Counted from the stretch's first letter, positions 1 through 10,156 are shown. The stretch is 64,000 bases of DNA from Legionellaceae bacterium (GCA_029210265.1 JARGNP010000001.1:391442-455441); one strand, 5' to 3'. A program made the numbers and translations. Notes: generated by a model from the sequence alone, not told the origin.

Positions 1-1509
1 AAGAAAATATCGACTATGACTCACAAAAATAACGGTTCCTGTGTAACTGACCAAAGCGTCTGCGAGCGCTTCAATACTCTCAAGATCCATGTGATTGGTC
101 GGCTCATCTAAGATAATTACATTGGGCGACTCGAGCATCACTTTAGCAAGTAATAAACGTGCTGCTTCACCACCACTTAAAGATAAAATATCTTTATGTA
201 CTTCATCTTTGGTGAATAACATGCCTCCAAGTGCTTTTCGGATCTGTTGATCATCAGCCCCTCTCGTGACTTCTGTCAGCCAATCAATGGCGCTGATATG
301 ACGGTTAAGCAGCTCATGATGGTCTTGAGAAAAATAGCTGACACGTGCTTCATGCCCCCAATTGACCTCGCCCTCATCTTGCTCCAATTGCCCTGCAATA
401 ATCCTCATCACCGTTGATTTACCAATGCCATTCACACCCATGATACCAACTTTTTCACCACGGGTAATACGAAAGTTTAGTTTTTCAAATAACGTTTTAT
501 CTTTAAAACTTTTCTTCAAGCCAACTACATTGAGTAATTCTTTACCTGATGGACGTGTGGGCACAAATTTAAAGTTTGGGGCAATACGTGAAGAATTTTT
601 AAGATCTGGAATTTCAACTTTTTCGATCATTTTCATACGTGAACGTGCTTGTGCTGCTTTTGAAGCTTTTGCACCGAATTTATCAACAAAACGCTGCATT
701 TCTGAAATTTTAGCTTCAGCTGATTTTTTCTCAACAGATTTTTGCTCTTGTATTAAAGCTTTTTCTTTCAAAAATTGCGCGTAATTACCTTTGTAGGCAC
801 GGACTTCGCCGTAATCAATATCAAGAATATAATCAGATAAATTATTAATAAAATCAACGTCATGCGAAATAAAGACCAGCAAGCCTTTAAATTCATTCTT
901 TAAAAACTTCTCAAGCCAACGAATCGATAAAATATCCAAATGGTTCGTAGGCTCATCGAGCAGCAAGAGTGAAGGCTTCTGGAATAAAGTTTTTGCAAGT
1001 AAAACACGTAGCTTATAACCGCCTGATAACGCTTTCAGTGGTTTATCAAAATATTTTGGCTCGATACCTAAACCTTCTAAAATACTTTCAGCATCTGATT
1101 CAGCGGTATAACCGTCATGGTGCGCAACAATTTCTTCAAGTTCAGCCAGCCTGAAGCCGGCTTTATCATCCCACGTTTCGCTAGCAAACAAAGCCTCGCG
1201 TTCTTGGAAGGCATCCCAAAGCTCGGCTTTACCTTGTAAAACAATATCGCGAATAACCACGTCTTCGTATCGAAACTGATCTTGCTTTAACCAGCCTACG
1301 CTCGCATCTTTAGGAATCATGATATTACCAGAGGTTAATTCTTCTTCTCCGGTTAATAATCTAAAAAACGTTGATTTACCACAGCCATTCGCACCCACTA
1401 AAGCATACGAATTACCCGTGTTAAGATGTAGATTTACATCTAAAAAAAGGAGTTTTCTACCGTAGGTCATTCCTACATTTTTTAAAGCGATCGTACACGG
1501 GTTGCTCAT
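1..1509 (-). CDS. ABC-F family ATPase, YbiT-like (partial)
   Basis: The gene starts at 1509 and runs off the left edge, so its C-terminus is missing. About 500 residues can be read. There are two ATPase cassettes and no membrane segments: Walker A GANGCGKST at residues 39-47, an LSGG signature near 150 and LLLLDEPTNHLD near 180, then a second Walker A GVNGIGKST near 355, LSGGE near 443 and a second DEPTNHMD near 466. Duplicated cassettes without membrane segments define ABC-F proteins, which act on the ribosome rather than in transport. The overall reading resembles E. coli YbiT more than Uup or EttA from memory. It begins 15 bases after the cytochrome b561 gene and is probably cotranscribed with it. 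Confidence 0.9.
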   Translation of the reverse strand, partial: MSNPCTIALKNVGMTYGRKLLFLDVNLHLNTGNSYALVGANGCGKSTFFRLLTGEEELTSGNIMIPKDASVGWLKQDQFRYEDVVIRDIVLQGKAELWDAFQEREALFASETWDDKAGFRLAELEEIVAHHDGYTAESDAESILEGLGIEPKYFDKPLKALSGGYKLRVLLAKTLFQKPSLLLLDEPTNHLDILSIRWLEKFLKNEFKGLLVFISHDVDFINNLSDYILDIDYGEVRAYKGNYAQFLKEKALIQEQKSVEKKSAEAKISEMQRFVDKFGAKASKAAQARSRMKMIEKVEIPDLKNSSRIAPNFKFVPTRPSGKELLNVVGLKKSFKDKTLFEKLNFRITRGEKVGIMGVNGIGKSTVMRIIAGQLEQDEGEVNWGHEARVSYFSQDHHELLNRHISAIDWLTEVTRGADDQQIRKALGGMLFTKDEVHKDILSLSGGEAARLLLAKVMLESPNVIILDEPTNHMDLESIEALADALVSYTGTVIFVSHSRYFL

Positions 1510-1524
1510 TACATTCCTCTAGAT

Positions 1525-2067
1525 TCATGGCATCATGCTGTTCAAAACATCATCTTTATCGATAAAACGATGCTTCAATGCCCCTGCTGTGTGTAAAAAA
1601 ATAAGCCCCAGCAAAATAAAAGCAATGAAATAATGAGCCTCACTCATCCAGTGGGCCAACGCTTCATCAGGTAAAATACCTGGGAATGGTACACTGAACC
1701 AACCAAAATAGACAGGTATTTTATTAGACGCTGTTGCCATTAACCAACCAGAAAGTGGCATAGCAAACAAAACCAGGTATAAACTATGCTGCACAAAACG
1801 TGCGAACAAGCACTCCCAGCGTGGCATAGCTTCTGGCAGAGCAGGCTTATTAAATCGCGCAACCCATATCAACCTAAAAAGCATCAAAGCGAGCAACGTA
1901 AGCCCTATTGATTTATGAAGCATATAGGCTGTCGGTTTGATTACGCCAGGCAAATAACCCAATAAAAAACCAACCCCCAGCATGCCAAACACAAGCAATG
2001 CGACGAGCCAATGGAGATATTTAAATCCCTGTGAATACACGAGAACATCCTTGTCCCTAATCTCCAT
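1525..2067 (-). CDS. Cytochrome b561 family protein
   Basis: This is a 180-residue inner-membrane protein with four hydrophobic segments. Histidines sit in the places expected for di-heme b561: His19 in YLHW, a His in MLHKSIG near 51, a His in SEAHY near 144, and another in LHTAGALKH near 160. In the bacterial CybB family, four such histidines bind two b hemes and pass electrons from quinol. The length matches CybB (about 175 residues). It lies 21 bases downstream of gdhB and 15 bases before the ABC-F gene, so an operon is likely. Its electron partner is not known from the sequence. Confidence 0.88.
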   Translation of the reverse strand: MEIRDKDVLVYSQGFKYLHWLVALLVFGMLGVGFLLGYLPGVIKPTAYMLHKSIGLTLLALMLFRLIWVARFNKPALPEAMPRWECLFARFVQHSLYLVLFAMPLSGWLMATASNKIPVYFGWFSVPFPGILPDEALAHWMSEAHYFIAFILLGLIFLHTAGALKHRFIDKDDVLNSMMP

Positions 2068-2088
2068 AGCTCTTCTCCTTATGATTAT

Positions 2089-5000
2089 CTAATCATCATG
2101 CTCTAAATCATCAATAATACATAAGTTTTTTACAGCTGAACGCTGTACTGTTGTTTGGGTTAAATCAACCAACTCGCGAATAGCCACAAAAAACATCGTG
2201 TAATTTAGCATACTGCTAGAGCGTAATTCTGCAACAACTTGATGCCAACGCGTAATCAACGTTTCATGTAGCAATGACCACGCCTTAAGGCTATGTTTAT
2301 TCGTCTTCTTTTTTCCTTCCAGTTGCAAAATAGCCGCCGTTAACTCACGTTGCTGGCAATCGAGATCATCGCGCAGCGCTTCGCGTGATAACGCTTCCCA
2401 CTGATTTTCAACGGCGTGTTCGATCAAATGCTTACGTACCCAGGTCAAATCTAAAAATGTGCCGATTTCAAAATACATTTTACCTACGCGATCGACCGGT
2501 ATATTTTGCTCATGTGAGATTTCAATAATATCCATCGCAAAAAAGAGCGCGGCATTCGACGTGATTTCATAAGCCATGGTTTCTGGAACACCCAAGCTAC
2601 GATAATGCTCTGCTTCTTTGATATAAGCTTCTTGACCTTCATCACCTAGCGACGCAGGCAGTGATTTTTTTAATATTTCAAGACTCTTCGCATAACGATT
2701 GATGGTCTCTTCCATTTCAAGATGCATGCGCTTACATCGTAAAAACCAACGCGTTGTACGGCGCAACAAACGCACACAACTAATAATCACCTCGGTTTGA
2801 TGCTCGGCCTTAATCGAACCGCTTAAATCTTCAATTTCCTGCCAAATAGAGCACATATTAAATATGTTACGCGCGATCATATAAGCACGAACAATGGCAG
2901 AAGCCGGCGCCCCTGTTTCATTTTGCAATCTAAATACAAAACTAAAGCCCATTTCATTGACAATAATATTGCTTAATTTTGTCGCAATAATTTCTCGTCG
3001 TAAAGGATGATCTTGAATCGGAGCTTTAAAGCGTGTTTGCAATGCCTCAGGAAATGATTTAAGCAAATAAGGCAATAAACATGGCTCTTCTGGAACATCT
3101 GAATCTAAAATAGCTTCTTTCAAATCAATTTTGCTGTAACAAAGCACCACGCTAATTTCAGGACTTGCCAAACCTTTTCCTGATGATTTTCGCTCGTTTA
3201 AAACTTTTTCGTCCGGTATAAACTCCAGTGCTCGATCAAGCTTTCCTGAATCTTCTAGAGCATTTAAATAGCGCGTGTGTAAATCAAATGCACCTACAGA
3301 TAAATTTACGAGTAGGCTGATGGCCTGTGTCTGTAAAATATTGTCACGCAAAACTAAATGCGCTACTTCATCAGTCATTGATGCGAGCAATTCATTACGC
3401 TTAGGCACCGTCAGTTTTTTGGTTGCTACCAAACGGTTGAGCAAAATTTTAATATTTACTTCTTTATCTGAGCAATTAACCCCGGCTGAATTATCAATAA
3501 AGTCGGTGTAAATCAAGCCGCCTTCAAGCGCATACTCAATACGCGCAAGCTGTGTTAACCCTAAGTTTCCACCTTCGCCAACCACACGACATCGTAAGGC
3601 TGTTGCATTGATTCGAATAGCATCATTCGTTCTATCACCCACTTCAAATGCGGTTTCTGACGTAGCTTTCACAAACGTCCCCACACCACCACTCCAAAGT
3701 AAATCAACTTCGGCTTGTAGCATCACACGAATCAATTCATTCGGTTCAATCGTATTTTGCTCAAGCCCAAACAACCGCTTCATTTCTTTGCTCACAGCGA
3801 TAGATTTAGCTGTTCGACTAAAAACACCACCGCCTTTGGATATGAGCTTTTTATCATAATCATCCCAGCTTGAACGTGGCAGATTAAACAAGCGCTCACG
3901 CTCTTTAAAACTTTCGGCTGAATTCGGTAACGGATCAACAAAAATATGCATGTGGTTAAACGCTCCCACAAGCTTAATATGTTTGGATAACAGCATACCG
4001 TTTCCAAAAACATCTCCGGCCATATCGCCCACACCAACCACGGTAAAATCAGTGGTCATGATATCCATGCCAACTTCATAAAAATGACGCTTAACAGACT
4101 CCCAAGCCCCGCGAGCTGTAATTCCCATTTTCTTATGGTCATAGCCAATTGATCCACCTGACGCAAACGCGTCACCTAGCCAAAAACCGTATTCATTGGA
4201 AATACTATTCGCAATATCAGAAAACGTTGCCGTTCCTTTATCTGCAGCAACCACAAGGTATGGATCATCATCATCATGACAAATAACCGCAGTGGGTTTA
4301 ATCACTTCACTTTCTTTATAATTATCTGTGATGTCCAACAGCGCACTAATAAATTGCTTATAACATGCAATCCCTTCGGCCTGCATCTCTTCACGTGAAC
4401 CATCAAGAGGCAACCGTTTGGCAACAAAACCACCTTTCGCACCACTTGGAACAATCACCGCATTTTTAACTTGTTGTGCTTTCATTAAGCCAAGCACTTC
4501 TGTTCTAAAATCTTCATGTCGATCCGACCAGCGGAGTCCACCTCGCGCAACTTTAGAGCAGCGCAAATGAACACCTTCAAAAGCAGGTGAATAAACAAAA
4601 ATTTCATACCACGGGTAAGGTTTTGGCATACCTGGAATAGCTTTGCTGTCGAGCTTAATAGCAATATAATTTTTAGGTTTGCCATCGGCATTTTGCTGAT
4701 AATAATTCGTTCGCAGAGTATTCATAATCGTATGAACAAATTGCCGAATAATTTTATCTTCATCGAGCTTGGTTACATGATCTAATTCAGCATAAATCGC
4801 CTTACGAATAGCATTTGTTTTTTTATCACGCTGCGCAATAGGATCTGGACGAAAACGCGTCTCAAAAAGCTGAACAACTTGACTTGTAATTCCTGCGTGC
4901 TTGACTAAAGCTGACTCGATATAGTCCTGACTAAACGCATATCCAATTTGTTTGAAATATTTAGCATAGGTTCGTATCATGACAATTTGACGCCACCCCA

Positions 5001-6987
5001 TGCCGGCAGCAAGCACAAGTTCATTAAAGCCATCACTCTCAGCATCTTCAAACCAAATACGTTTAAACGCCTCTTGAAAGCACGATTGCAATACATCTGC
5101 GTCAAATGTGCAAGCACGCGTGTATTGCATGACAAATTCATTGACCCAAACAACGCCATTATCCGACAGAGTTAACCGATAAGGTCGTTCGCTAATCGCA
5201 CGCATACCAAGCTTTTCAAGAATAGGCAAAACATCAGAAAGTACGAGTGTAAAATCATGTTGGTAAATTTTCAATCTAAATCGTTCTGCTAAATCATCAT
5301 CTGACTGATAAAATCGCATGCTCAACGGATTAGACTCTGAAAGGCTTTCCACGTGCTGAAGATCTAATAATGCTGTTTTCGGTGCGAAATTATTAATATA
5401 CGTTGGAGGAAACGCTTCTTTGTAGCGCATAAACAAGGCATTTGCTTTATCTTTATCTAAATCTTTTAAAAGAAAATACTGTAAATCATCTGTCCATGAA
5501 CGCCCAACTTCAATCATTTTGGATTCAAGGGCTTTAAAATCATAATCCGTTGTATCGTTTGCATTTAACCGAATAATAAAATGGATTCTAGCTAAAGCCG
5601 ACTCAGAAAAATACGTTGAAAACGTAATGGCATCGGTCTTAAACGTATCACTCAAAACACCCTGCATGGTTTTTCTCAGGTCCGTATTGAATCGCTCTCT
5701 TGGTATATACAAAAGACATGATGCAAATCGACGATACACATCCATACGTCCAAACAAGCGAATACGACGACGCTCTTGCATATGGAAAATACCAAGACAC
5801 ATCTGAAGAAGTTCATCTTCTGAGCCCTGGATCAAATCATCACGCGGTAATGTTTCAAGAATATTAAGTAAAACTTTACCAGCATGACTACGTGGACTCA
5901 TCAAAGAGTTTTGCATCACTTGGGTTACTTTGTGACGCAAAAAAGGTATATGCTTAGGATTTGTGTTATATGCAGCTGACGTATACAAACCTAAAATACG
6001 CCGTTCACCCACGACCTCACCTTGAGCATTAAATCGTTTGATACCAATGTAATCCGTGTATGCATCACGATGAACCGTCGCCAACGTATTGGTTTTGGAC
6101 ATCACTAAAATGCGCGAAGACAACGTCGATTCACGCGCCTCAGGTGTCATATTGGAAATATTGCGTTCAGTTGATGGATGTAAACTCTCTCGCAATACCC
6201 CAAGCCCCGTTTCTGGCAGTGCTTTTAAAGTAAGATCATCTTTATTATGGGACAACTCATAATCACGCACGCCTAAGAACGTAAAATGATGATCTTCAAT
6301 CCATTTCAAAAATAATTGTGTTTCTTCTACTTCAAACGTATCCAGCGAATCTGGAACAGACTCCAGTTCATTGATACTCTCCTGAACTTTTTCGCGCATA
6401 TTAGACCAGTCATCAACAACTGCTTGGTTATCTTTTAATACACGCTCCAATTGTGTTTTTAATTCTTGCAACGTTATTTCATCAATATCTTGATTAATTT
6501 CCATGAGAATTGCAGCTTCTAGAATCACGTCAGGACGCTCTTCACCACGTAGTGGATAAATACCGTTCACGACCCGATCTTTACCACGCTCCACACGCAT
6601 ACCACCAATATACATAATCAAATGCGACGAGAAACCTAATCGATTTACCGTCATACGTATTGAATCAACTAAAAATGGTGCATCGTCAGCCACCACTTCA
6701 AGTACGGTGTATGAGCTTTTCCAACCGTCCTGTTCGAGACTAGGATTATATATCTCAATAGCTGGTTTATCATATTGTCTTGTCTGAATCGTTGACCAAA
6801 AATGAATGCCTGCATGGCATAAATCGTTGATACTCCAGCATTGCAGGTCTTCTAGACCAACCGTATTATAAAATTGACGAATAAACTCGGAACAAAGTTC
6901 TGCTTTTTTCTTCGGCATCTCACGTTTGACGCATTTAATTACATCGTCAATAAGTTGTTCTTTACCTGCTTCAAATGTATATGTCAT
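2089..6987 (-). CDS. gdhB: NAD-specific glutamate dehydrogenase, 180-kDa class
   Basis: At 1632 residues this matches the large NAD-dependent glutamate dehydrogenases (about 1600-1650 residues), which oxidise glutamate to 2-oxoglutarate and ammonia. Unlike the 450-residue enzyme, they carry long regulatory N- and C-terminal regions. Recognisable stretches are VARGGLRWSDR and VPSGAKGGFV near residue 850, which hold the substrate-binding lysines, and GGSIGYDHKKMGITARGAWE and VVGVGDMAGDVFGNGML beyond it in the catalytic core. The start at 6987 has a good ribosome site, AGGGGTGAGGG, just upstream. Together with glnA at 15.7-17.1 kb it supplies both directions of glutamate and ammonia flow. Several small ORFs inside it on both strands are shadows. 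Confidence 0.95.
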   Translation of the reverse strand: MTYTFEAGKEQLIDDVIKCVKREMPKKKAELCSEFIRQFYNTVGLEDLQCWSINDLCHAGIHFWSTIQTRQYDKPAIEIYNPSLEQDGWKSSYTVLEVVADDAPFLVDSIRMTVNRLGFSSHLIMYIGGMRVERGKDRVVNGIYPLRGEERPDVILEAAILMEINQDIDEITLQELKTQLERVLKDNQAVVDDWSNMREKVQESINELESVPDSLDTFEVEETQLFLKWIEDHHFTFLGVRDYELSHNKDDLTLKALPETGLGVLRESLHPSTERNISNMTPEARESTLSSRILVMSKTNTLATVHRDAYTDYIGIKRFNAQGEVVGERRILGLYTSAAYNTNPKHIPFLRHKVTQVMQNSLMSPRSHAGKVLLNILETLPRDDLIQGSEDELLQMCLGIFHMQERRRIRLFGRMDVYRRFASCLLYIPRERFNTDLRKTMQGVLSDTFKTDAITFSTYFSESALARIHFIIRLNANDTTDYDFKALESKMIEVGRSWTDDLQYFLLKDLDKDKANALFMRYKEAFPPTYINNFAPKTALLDLQHVESLSESNPLSMRFYQSDDDLAERFRLKIYQHDFTLVLSDVLPILEKLGMRAISERPYRLTLSDNGVVWVNEFVMQYTRACTFDADVLQSCFQEAFKRIWFEDAESDGFNELVLAAGMGWRQIVMIRTYAKYFKQIGYAFSQDYIESALVKHAGITSQVVQLFETRFRPDPIAQRDKKTNAIRKAIYAELDHVTKLDEDKIIRQFVHTIMNTLRTNYYQQNADGKPKNYIAIKLDSKAIPGMPKPYPWYEIFVYSPAFEGVHLRCSKVARGGLRWSDRHEDFRTEVLGLMKAQQVKNAVIVPSGAKGGFVAKRLPLDGSREEMQAEGIACYKQFISALLDITDNYKESEVIKPTAVICHDDDDPYLVVAADKGTATFSDIANSISNEYGFWLGDAFASGGSIGYDHKKMGITARGAWESVKRHFYEVGMDIMTTDFTVVGVGDMAGDVFGNGMLLSKHIKLVGAFNHMHIFVDPLPNSAESFKERERLFNLPRSSWDDYDKKLISKGGGVFSRTAKSIAVSKEMKRLFGLEQNTIEPNELIRVMLQAEVDLLWSGGVGTFVKATSETAFEVGDRTNDAIRINATALRCRVVGEGGNLGLTQLARIEYALEGGLIYTDFIDNSAGVNCSDKEVNIKILLNRLVATKKLTVPKRNELLASMTDEVAHLVLRDNILQTQAISLLVNLSVGAFDLHTRYLNALEDSGKLDRALEFIPDEKVLNERKSSGKGLASPEISVVLCYSKIDLKEAILDSDVPEEPCLLPYLLKSFPEALQTRFKAPIQDHPLRREIIATKLSNIIVNEMGFSFVFRLQNETGAPASAIVRAYMIARNIFNMCSIWQEIEDLSGSIKAEHQTEVIISCVRLLRRTTRWFLRCKRMHLEMEETINRYAKSLEILKKSLPASLGDEGQEAYIKEAEHYRSLGVPETMAYEITSNAALFFAMDIIEISHEQNIPVDRVGKMYFEIGTFLDLTWVRKHLIEHAVENQWEALSREALRDDLDCQQRELTAAILQLEGKKKTNKHSLKAWSLLHETLITRWHQVVAELRSSSMLNYTMFFVAIRELVDLTQTTVQRSAVKNLCIIDDLEHDD

Positions 6988-7025
6988 ACCCTCACCCCTA
7001 AGGCTAGATAATAATTCTATTATTC

Positions 7026-7049
7026 AACTATTAAACTATTAAACTATTA
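7026..7049. repeat. Three perfect copies of AACTATTA
   Basis: An 8-base unit, AACTATTA, is repeated three times head to tail. It fills most of the 62-base gap between the L,D-transpeptidase stop codon and the gdhB ribosome site. The minus strand also carries in-frame stop codons TAA, TAA and TAG here. It may simply be slippage in AT-rich spacer DNA. Confidence 0.85.
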
Positions 7050-7532
7050 TTATTCAATAAATACGTGTGTACCCACATTAACCCAATCGGCCAATGCGAC
7101 AATATCTTGATTGTTCATCCGCACACACCCGCGAGAACCAGGAACCCCTAATACCGTAATATCCGGTGTTCCATGAATATAAATATAACGCTCAAACGTA
7201 TCGACATCGCCACCTTGATTGCGTCCAGACTCAAGCCCTTGAAGACGTAAAATACGCGTCAAAATCCAATCGCGCTCAGGAAAATTTTGCGCCAACTCAG
7301 GGGTATATAATTCCCCAGTCCAAACGCGCGCTACAAACACACTATTAATCGCATGCCGAGTGCCAACAATGCTATGGATTTGGTGCAACCCTCGGGGTGT
7401 ACACTCGCTATCCTGCTGCTCTCCTAAGCCATTTTTACCCGTTGATATAGGGTAAGTATAGGATAATAAATCATTCTCGTAGCATAACATTTGCTGATGT
7501 TCGCTGTTAATTGCTATATGTTGATTAACCAT
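7050..7532 (-). CDS. L,D-transpeptidase, YkuD/ErfK domain
   Basis: The protein is about 160 residues and consists almost only of a YkuD catalytic domain. The family motif is clear near the C-terminus: IHGTP, then SRGCVRMNNQDI, with the cysteine nucleophile near residue 135 and the histidine about 16 residues before it. These enzymes form 3-3 peptidoglycan cross-links or attach proteins to the wall, and are usually periplasmic. No signal peptide is visible, which is also true of small Legionella-type homologues as I recall. I chose the ATG at 7532, which overlaps the upstream aldehyde dehydrogenase stop by 8 bases and has GGTGGG eight bases upstream. A longer reading would start at 7541. Confidence 0.87.
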   Translation of the reverse strand: MVNQHIAINSEHQQMLCYENDLLSYTYPISTGKNGLGEQQDSECTPRGLHQIHSIVGTRHAINSVFVARVWTGELYTPELAQNFPERDWILTRILRLQGLESGRNQGGDVDTFERYIYIHGTPDITVLGVPGSRGCVRMNNQDIVALADWVNVGTHVFIE

Positions 7533-8907
7533 GCGCAACACCCACCGTTTTCATGTTAACAAATGCCAGAATGCCCTCTCGAGCTAATTCACGCCCCAAC
7601 CCTGAATGTTTAATTCCACCAAAAGGCAAGCGCGGATCAGACGTAACTCGACCGTTCACAAAGCACGTGCCGGCTTCAAGTTTATCTGTAGCAATCATCT
7701 CACCATGTGCCTCATCACGTGTAAACACGGATGCTCCCAAACCATACTCCGTTTGATTCGCTAGACGAATAGCATCAGCTTCATCTTCAGCCTCAATCAG
7801 TGCAATCACAGGACCAAATAACTCGTCATCAAATGCAGGCATACCCGGAGCAACATCGGTTAAAATAGTAGGAGGATAATAAAAGCCTGGCTGTGCTGGC
7901 AACACACCACCTAATAAACACATCGCGCCTTTTTCTATAGATAACAGGACTTGTTGATGTAACGTATCTCGAAGATCCGCTCTTGCCATAGGGCCTAGCA
8001 CCGTCGCATCATCCAGTGGATCGCCCACAGGATAATCATTAATGCGTACACGAATGGCCTCTAATAACGACTTCATCACAGATTTAACCGCAATAATACG
8101 CTTCGCTGCAATACAAACCTGCCCCGTATTATTTAATCGTGAATCAACAATAACACGCGCTGCTAGTTCTACATCAGCATCTTCTAACACAACCGCTGGA
8201 TCACAACCACCGAGCTCAAGCACTACACGCTTTAAATATTGTCCGGCACATGCTGCAATTTGAGATCCTGCATGTGCACTTCCGGTAAACGTCACACCAA
8301 TCACGGCATCATGTGCAATAATATTTGCAGCCACATCGTTATCAACGACCACATGTTGGAATACATGGGGTGGAAAACCTGCCTCCAAAAATAATGCCGT
8401 AATAGCCTCAGCAGTACCTGTAGATATGGGCGCATGTTTCAATAACGTTGTATTACCAGCAAAAATAGTCGGTGCGGCGTAGCGAAAAACCTGCCAAAAA
8501 GGAAAGTTCCACGGCATAATAGCAAACACCACGCCCATAGGCTGATAACATATTTTACTTCTTTTCAAGTTGGTATCAACATACTCAGTTGCAAGATAAG
8601 CTTCACCATGTTCAGCGTAATACTCACATACCCAAGCACACTTTTCTATTTCACTACGCCCAGCCTTAAGCGGCTTACCCATTTCACGCGCCATAAGTTC
8701 AGCATAACGCTCACTATCTTTTCTAAGGCATACCGCAAGGTTAAGCAAGCCTTGTTTACGTTCCTGCCATGATGTATTACGCCAAGATTGATAGCGGGTG
8801 AATGCATGTTCAACGCACGCTTCACTCTCTTGCTTGCTCAACAGCGTATACGATTGGATCGGCGCTTCGGTCGCCGGATTAATGGTTTGAATCATATTGA
8901 GTGCCAT
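7525..8907 (-). CDS. NAD(P)-dependent succinate-semialdehyde-type dehydrogenase
   Basis: This is a 460-residue aldehyde dehydrogenase with the full set of family motifs: IMPWNFPFWQ near 128, GVTFTGSAHAGSQ near 207, the general-base glutamate in VLELGGCDPAVVL near 230, and the nucleophile in NNTGQVCIAAKR near 262. It ends LPFGGIKHSGLGRELAREG. The length and the ELGGCDP and NNTGQVC contexts resemble E. coli Sad/YneI, which oxidises succinate semialdehyde to succinate. The exact substrate cannot be settled from sequence. It heads a likely transcription unit with the L,D-transpeptidase and gdhB; a link to glutamate or GABA breakdown is inference. Confidence 0.88.
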   Translation of the reverse strand: MALNMIQTINPATEAPIQSYTLLSKQESEACVEHAFTRYQSWRNTSWQERKQGLLNLAVCLRKDSERYAELMAREMGKPLKAGRSEIEKCAWVCEYYAEHGEAYLATEYVDTNLKRSKICYQPMGVVFAIMPWNFPFWQVFRYAAPTIFAGNTTLLKHAPISTGTAEAITALFLEAGFPPHVFQHVVVDNDVAANIIAHDAVIGVTFTGSAHAGSQIAACAGQYLKRVVLELGGCDPAVVLEDADVELAARVIVDSRLNNTGQVCIAAKRIIAVKSVMKSLLEAIRVRINDYPVGDPLDDATVLGPMARADLRDTLHQQVLLSIEKGAMCLLGGVLPAQPGFYYPPTILTDVAPGMPAFDDELFGPVIALIEAEDEADAIRLANQTEYGLGASVFTRDEAHGEMIATDKLEAGTCFVNGRVTSDPRLPFGGIKHSGLGRELAREGILAFVNMKTVGVAHG

Positions 8908-8933
8908 AACAAAATTAAAAAACTAAAATCTTG

Positions 8934-8942
8934 TGCTATTAT
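8934..8942 (+). promoter_or_regulatory. Possible extended -10 promoter for the EnhB-like gene
   Basis: TGCTATTAT matches an extended -10 element (TGnTATAAT, one mismatch in the hexamer). It lies in the 66-base divergent gap and 32 bases before the ATG at 8974. No good -35 is seen, which is usual for extended -10 promoters. Confidence 0.4.
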
Positions 8943-8973
8943 GCATGAATAAGCCTTTTTTATCTTCTAAATT

Positions 8974-9477
8974 ATGATGATTTTATGCCACTTAAAAATC
9001 AATAAGCCAAAATATATACTTGCCTTGTGTACGGCATTATTACTACCGGCCTCAGCCTTGGCTAATTTCCCTCGAGGTTGTGAATCCAGCGGCTTTGGTT
9101 TTGACGATCCTTATGTTATTTTCAATGATACCGAACAGCAAACTTACTTTCTCATTCAAAACCATTCTGCTCTACCCATTCAACTCGAGCGTGTTGAAAC
9201 AGAAGATGCATTTATGAGTCCCAAACTGGAAAGTAAACTCAACCCAGCACGATGGTCTGCATTTGCGTCGGATATGAGTAACGTCCATTTTCAATGCTTT
9301 ACACATACAAACGGCACACCAATATTGATTAATTGTCGCCAAGCACTAACCATTTGCCAATACCCAAGAGCAAAATTTGCTTTAAGTAACAAGGGAACAT
9401 ACTGGGTTTCAACCAATAAAGCACAGAAAAAAATTATTCATGACTCAACACGCAAAGGAATTTTGTTGCGCTGGTAA
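8974..9477 (+). CDS. Exported protein resembling EnhB
   Basis: This 167-residue protein has an N-terminal signal peptide with the hydrophobic stretch ILALCTALLLPASALA, probably cut after ALA near residue 30. The mature part begins NFPRGCESSGFGFDD, has four cysteines that could form disulphides, and ends ALSNKGTYWVSTNKAQ...GILLRW. From memory this pattern, especially FPRGCE at the start and YWVSTNKAQ near the end, resembles the Legionella and Coxiella enhanced-entry protein EnhB. I could not check this. No EnhA- or EnhC-like gene is beside it. The start could be the second ATG at 8977. Confidence 0.6.
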   Translation: MMILCHLKINKPKYILALCTALLLPASALANFPRGCESSGFGFDDPYVIFNDTEQQTYFLIQNHSALPIQLERVETEDAFMSPKLESKLNPARWSAFASDMSNVHFQCFTHTNGTPILINCRQALTICQYPRAKFALSNKGTYWVSTNKAQKKIIHDSTRKGILLRW

Positions 9478-9528
9478 ATTAAATACCGCTTGTTTGGATA
9501 AAAATTACATATAACTTAAGGATAAACC

Positions 9529-10131
9529 ATGGTCAAAACTGCCTCCTCCATGCTTCCACTCGGAACGCAAGCCCCTGACTTTTTGCTCACCGATGTGGTG
9601 ACTGGTAATTCTGTGACGTTACAACAATCAGATGAACCGGACGCCGCAACCGTCATTATGTTTATTTGCAATCATTGCCCCTATGTAAAGCATTTAAACC
9701 AAGCAATCACACAACTCGCGCATGATTATCTCAAAAAAAACGTTGGGTTTATTGCTATAAATGCAAACAATGCTGAAGCTTATCCCGATGACTCACCCGA
9801 AAATATGAAAATCACCGCTCAAGAACAAGGCTACCCTTTCCCCTATGTTTTTGATGAGACACAAGAAGTTGCTAAAGCCTATCAGGCGACATGCACCCCT
9901 GACTTTTTTGTTTTTGATCAAGATTTGTTATTAGCTTATCGCGGCCAGTTTGACGCGTCACGTCCAGGAAATAATATACCAGCAGATGGCTCATCTATAC
10001 GCGAAGCACTTGATAGTATACTTAGGGGTGAAGCTGTAGCAGACAACCAGATAGCAAGTATTGGTTGTAATATCAAATGGAAAAAAGAAAATAGTCCGGA
10101 ACCAACTATCTTTTTGCAACCTACATCATAA
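9529..10131 (+). CDS. Thioredoxin-fold redoxin family protein
   Basis: The 200-residue protein has the AhpC/TSA-redoxin layout: LGTQAPDFLLTDVVTG at 11-26, then a FICNHCPYVKHL motif with Cys47 and Cys50 in a CxxC arrangement. TCTPDFFVFD, with the cis-proline expected of the fold, and YRGQFDASRPGN follow. The C-terminus has SIGCNIKWK, as in a group of bacterial thioredoxin-family proteins of unknown role. No signal peptide is present, so it is probably cytosolic. It faces rplI tail to tail across a hairpin terminator. The family is secure; the redox partner is unknown. Confidence 0.85.
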   Translation: MVKTASSMLPLGTQAPDFLLTDVVTGNSVTLQQSDEPDAATVIMFICNHCPYVKHLNQAITQLAHDYLKKNVGFIAINANNAEAYPDDSPENMKITAQEQGYPFPYVFDETQEVAKAYQATCTPDFFVFDQDLLLAYRGQFDASRPGNNIPADGSSIREALDSILRGEAVADNQIASIGCNIKWKKENSPEPTIFLQPTS

Positions 10132-10156
10132 ATTTATAATATAGATCTTATAAAAA

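Noticed and set aside
3275-3859. Open frames on the + strand opposite gdhB
   Set aside because: They are shadows of a strongly coding, conserved gene on the other strand.
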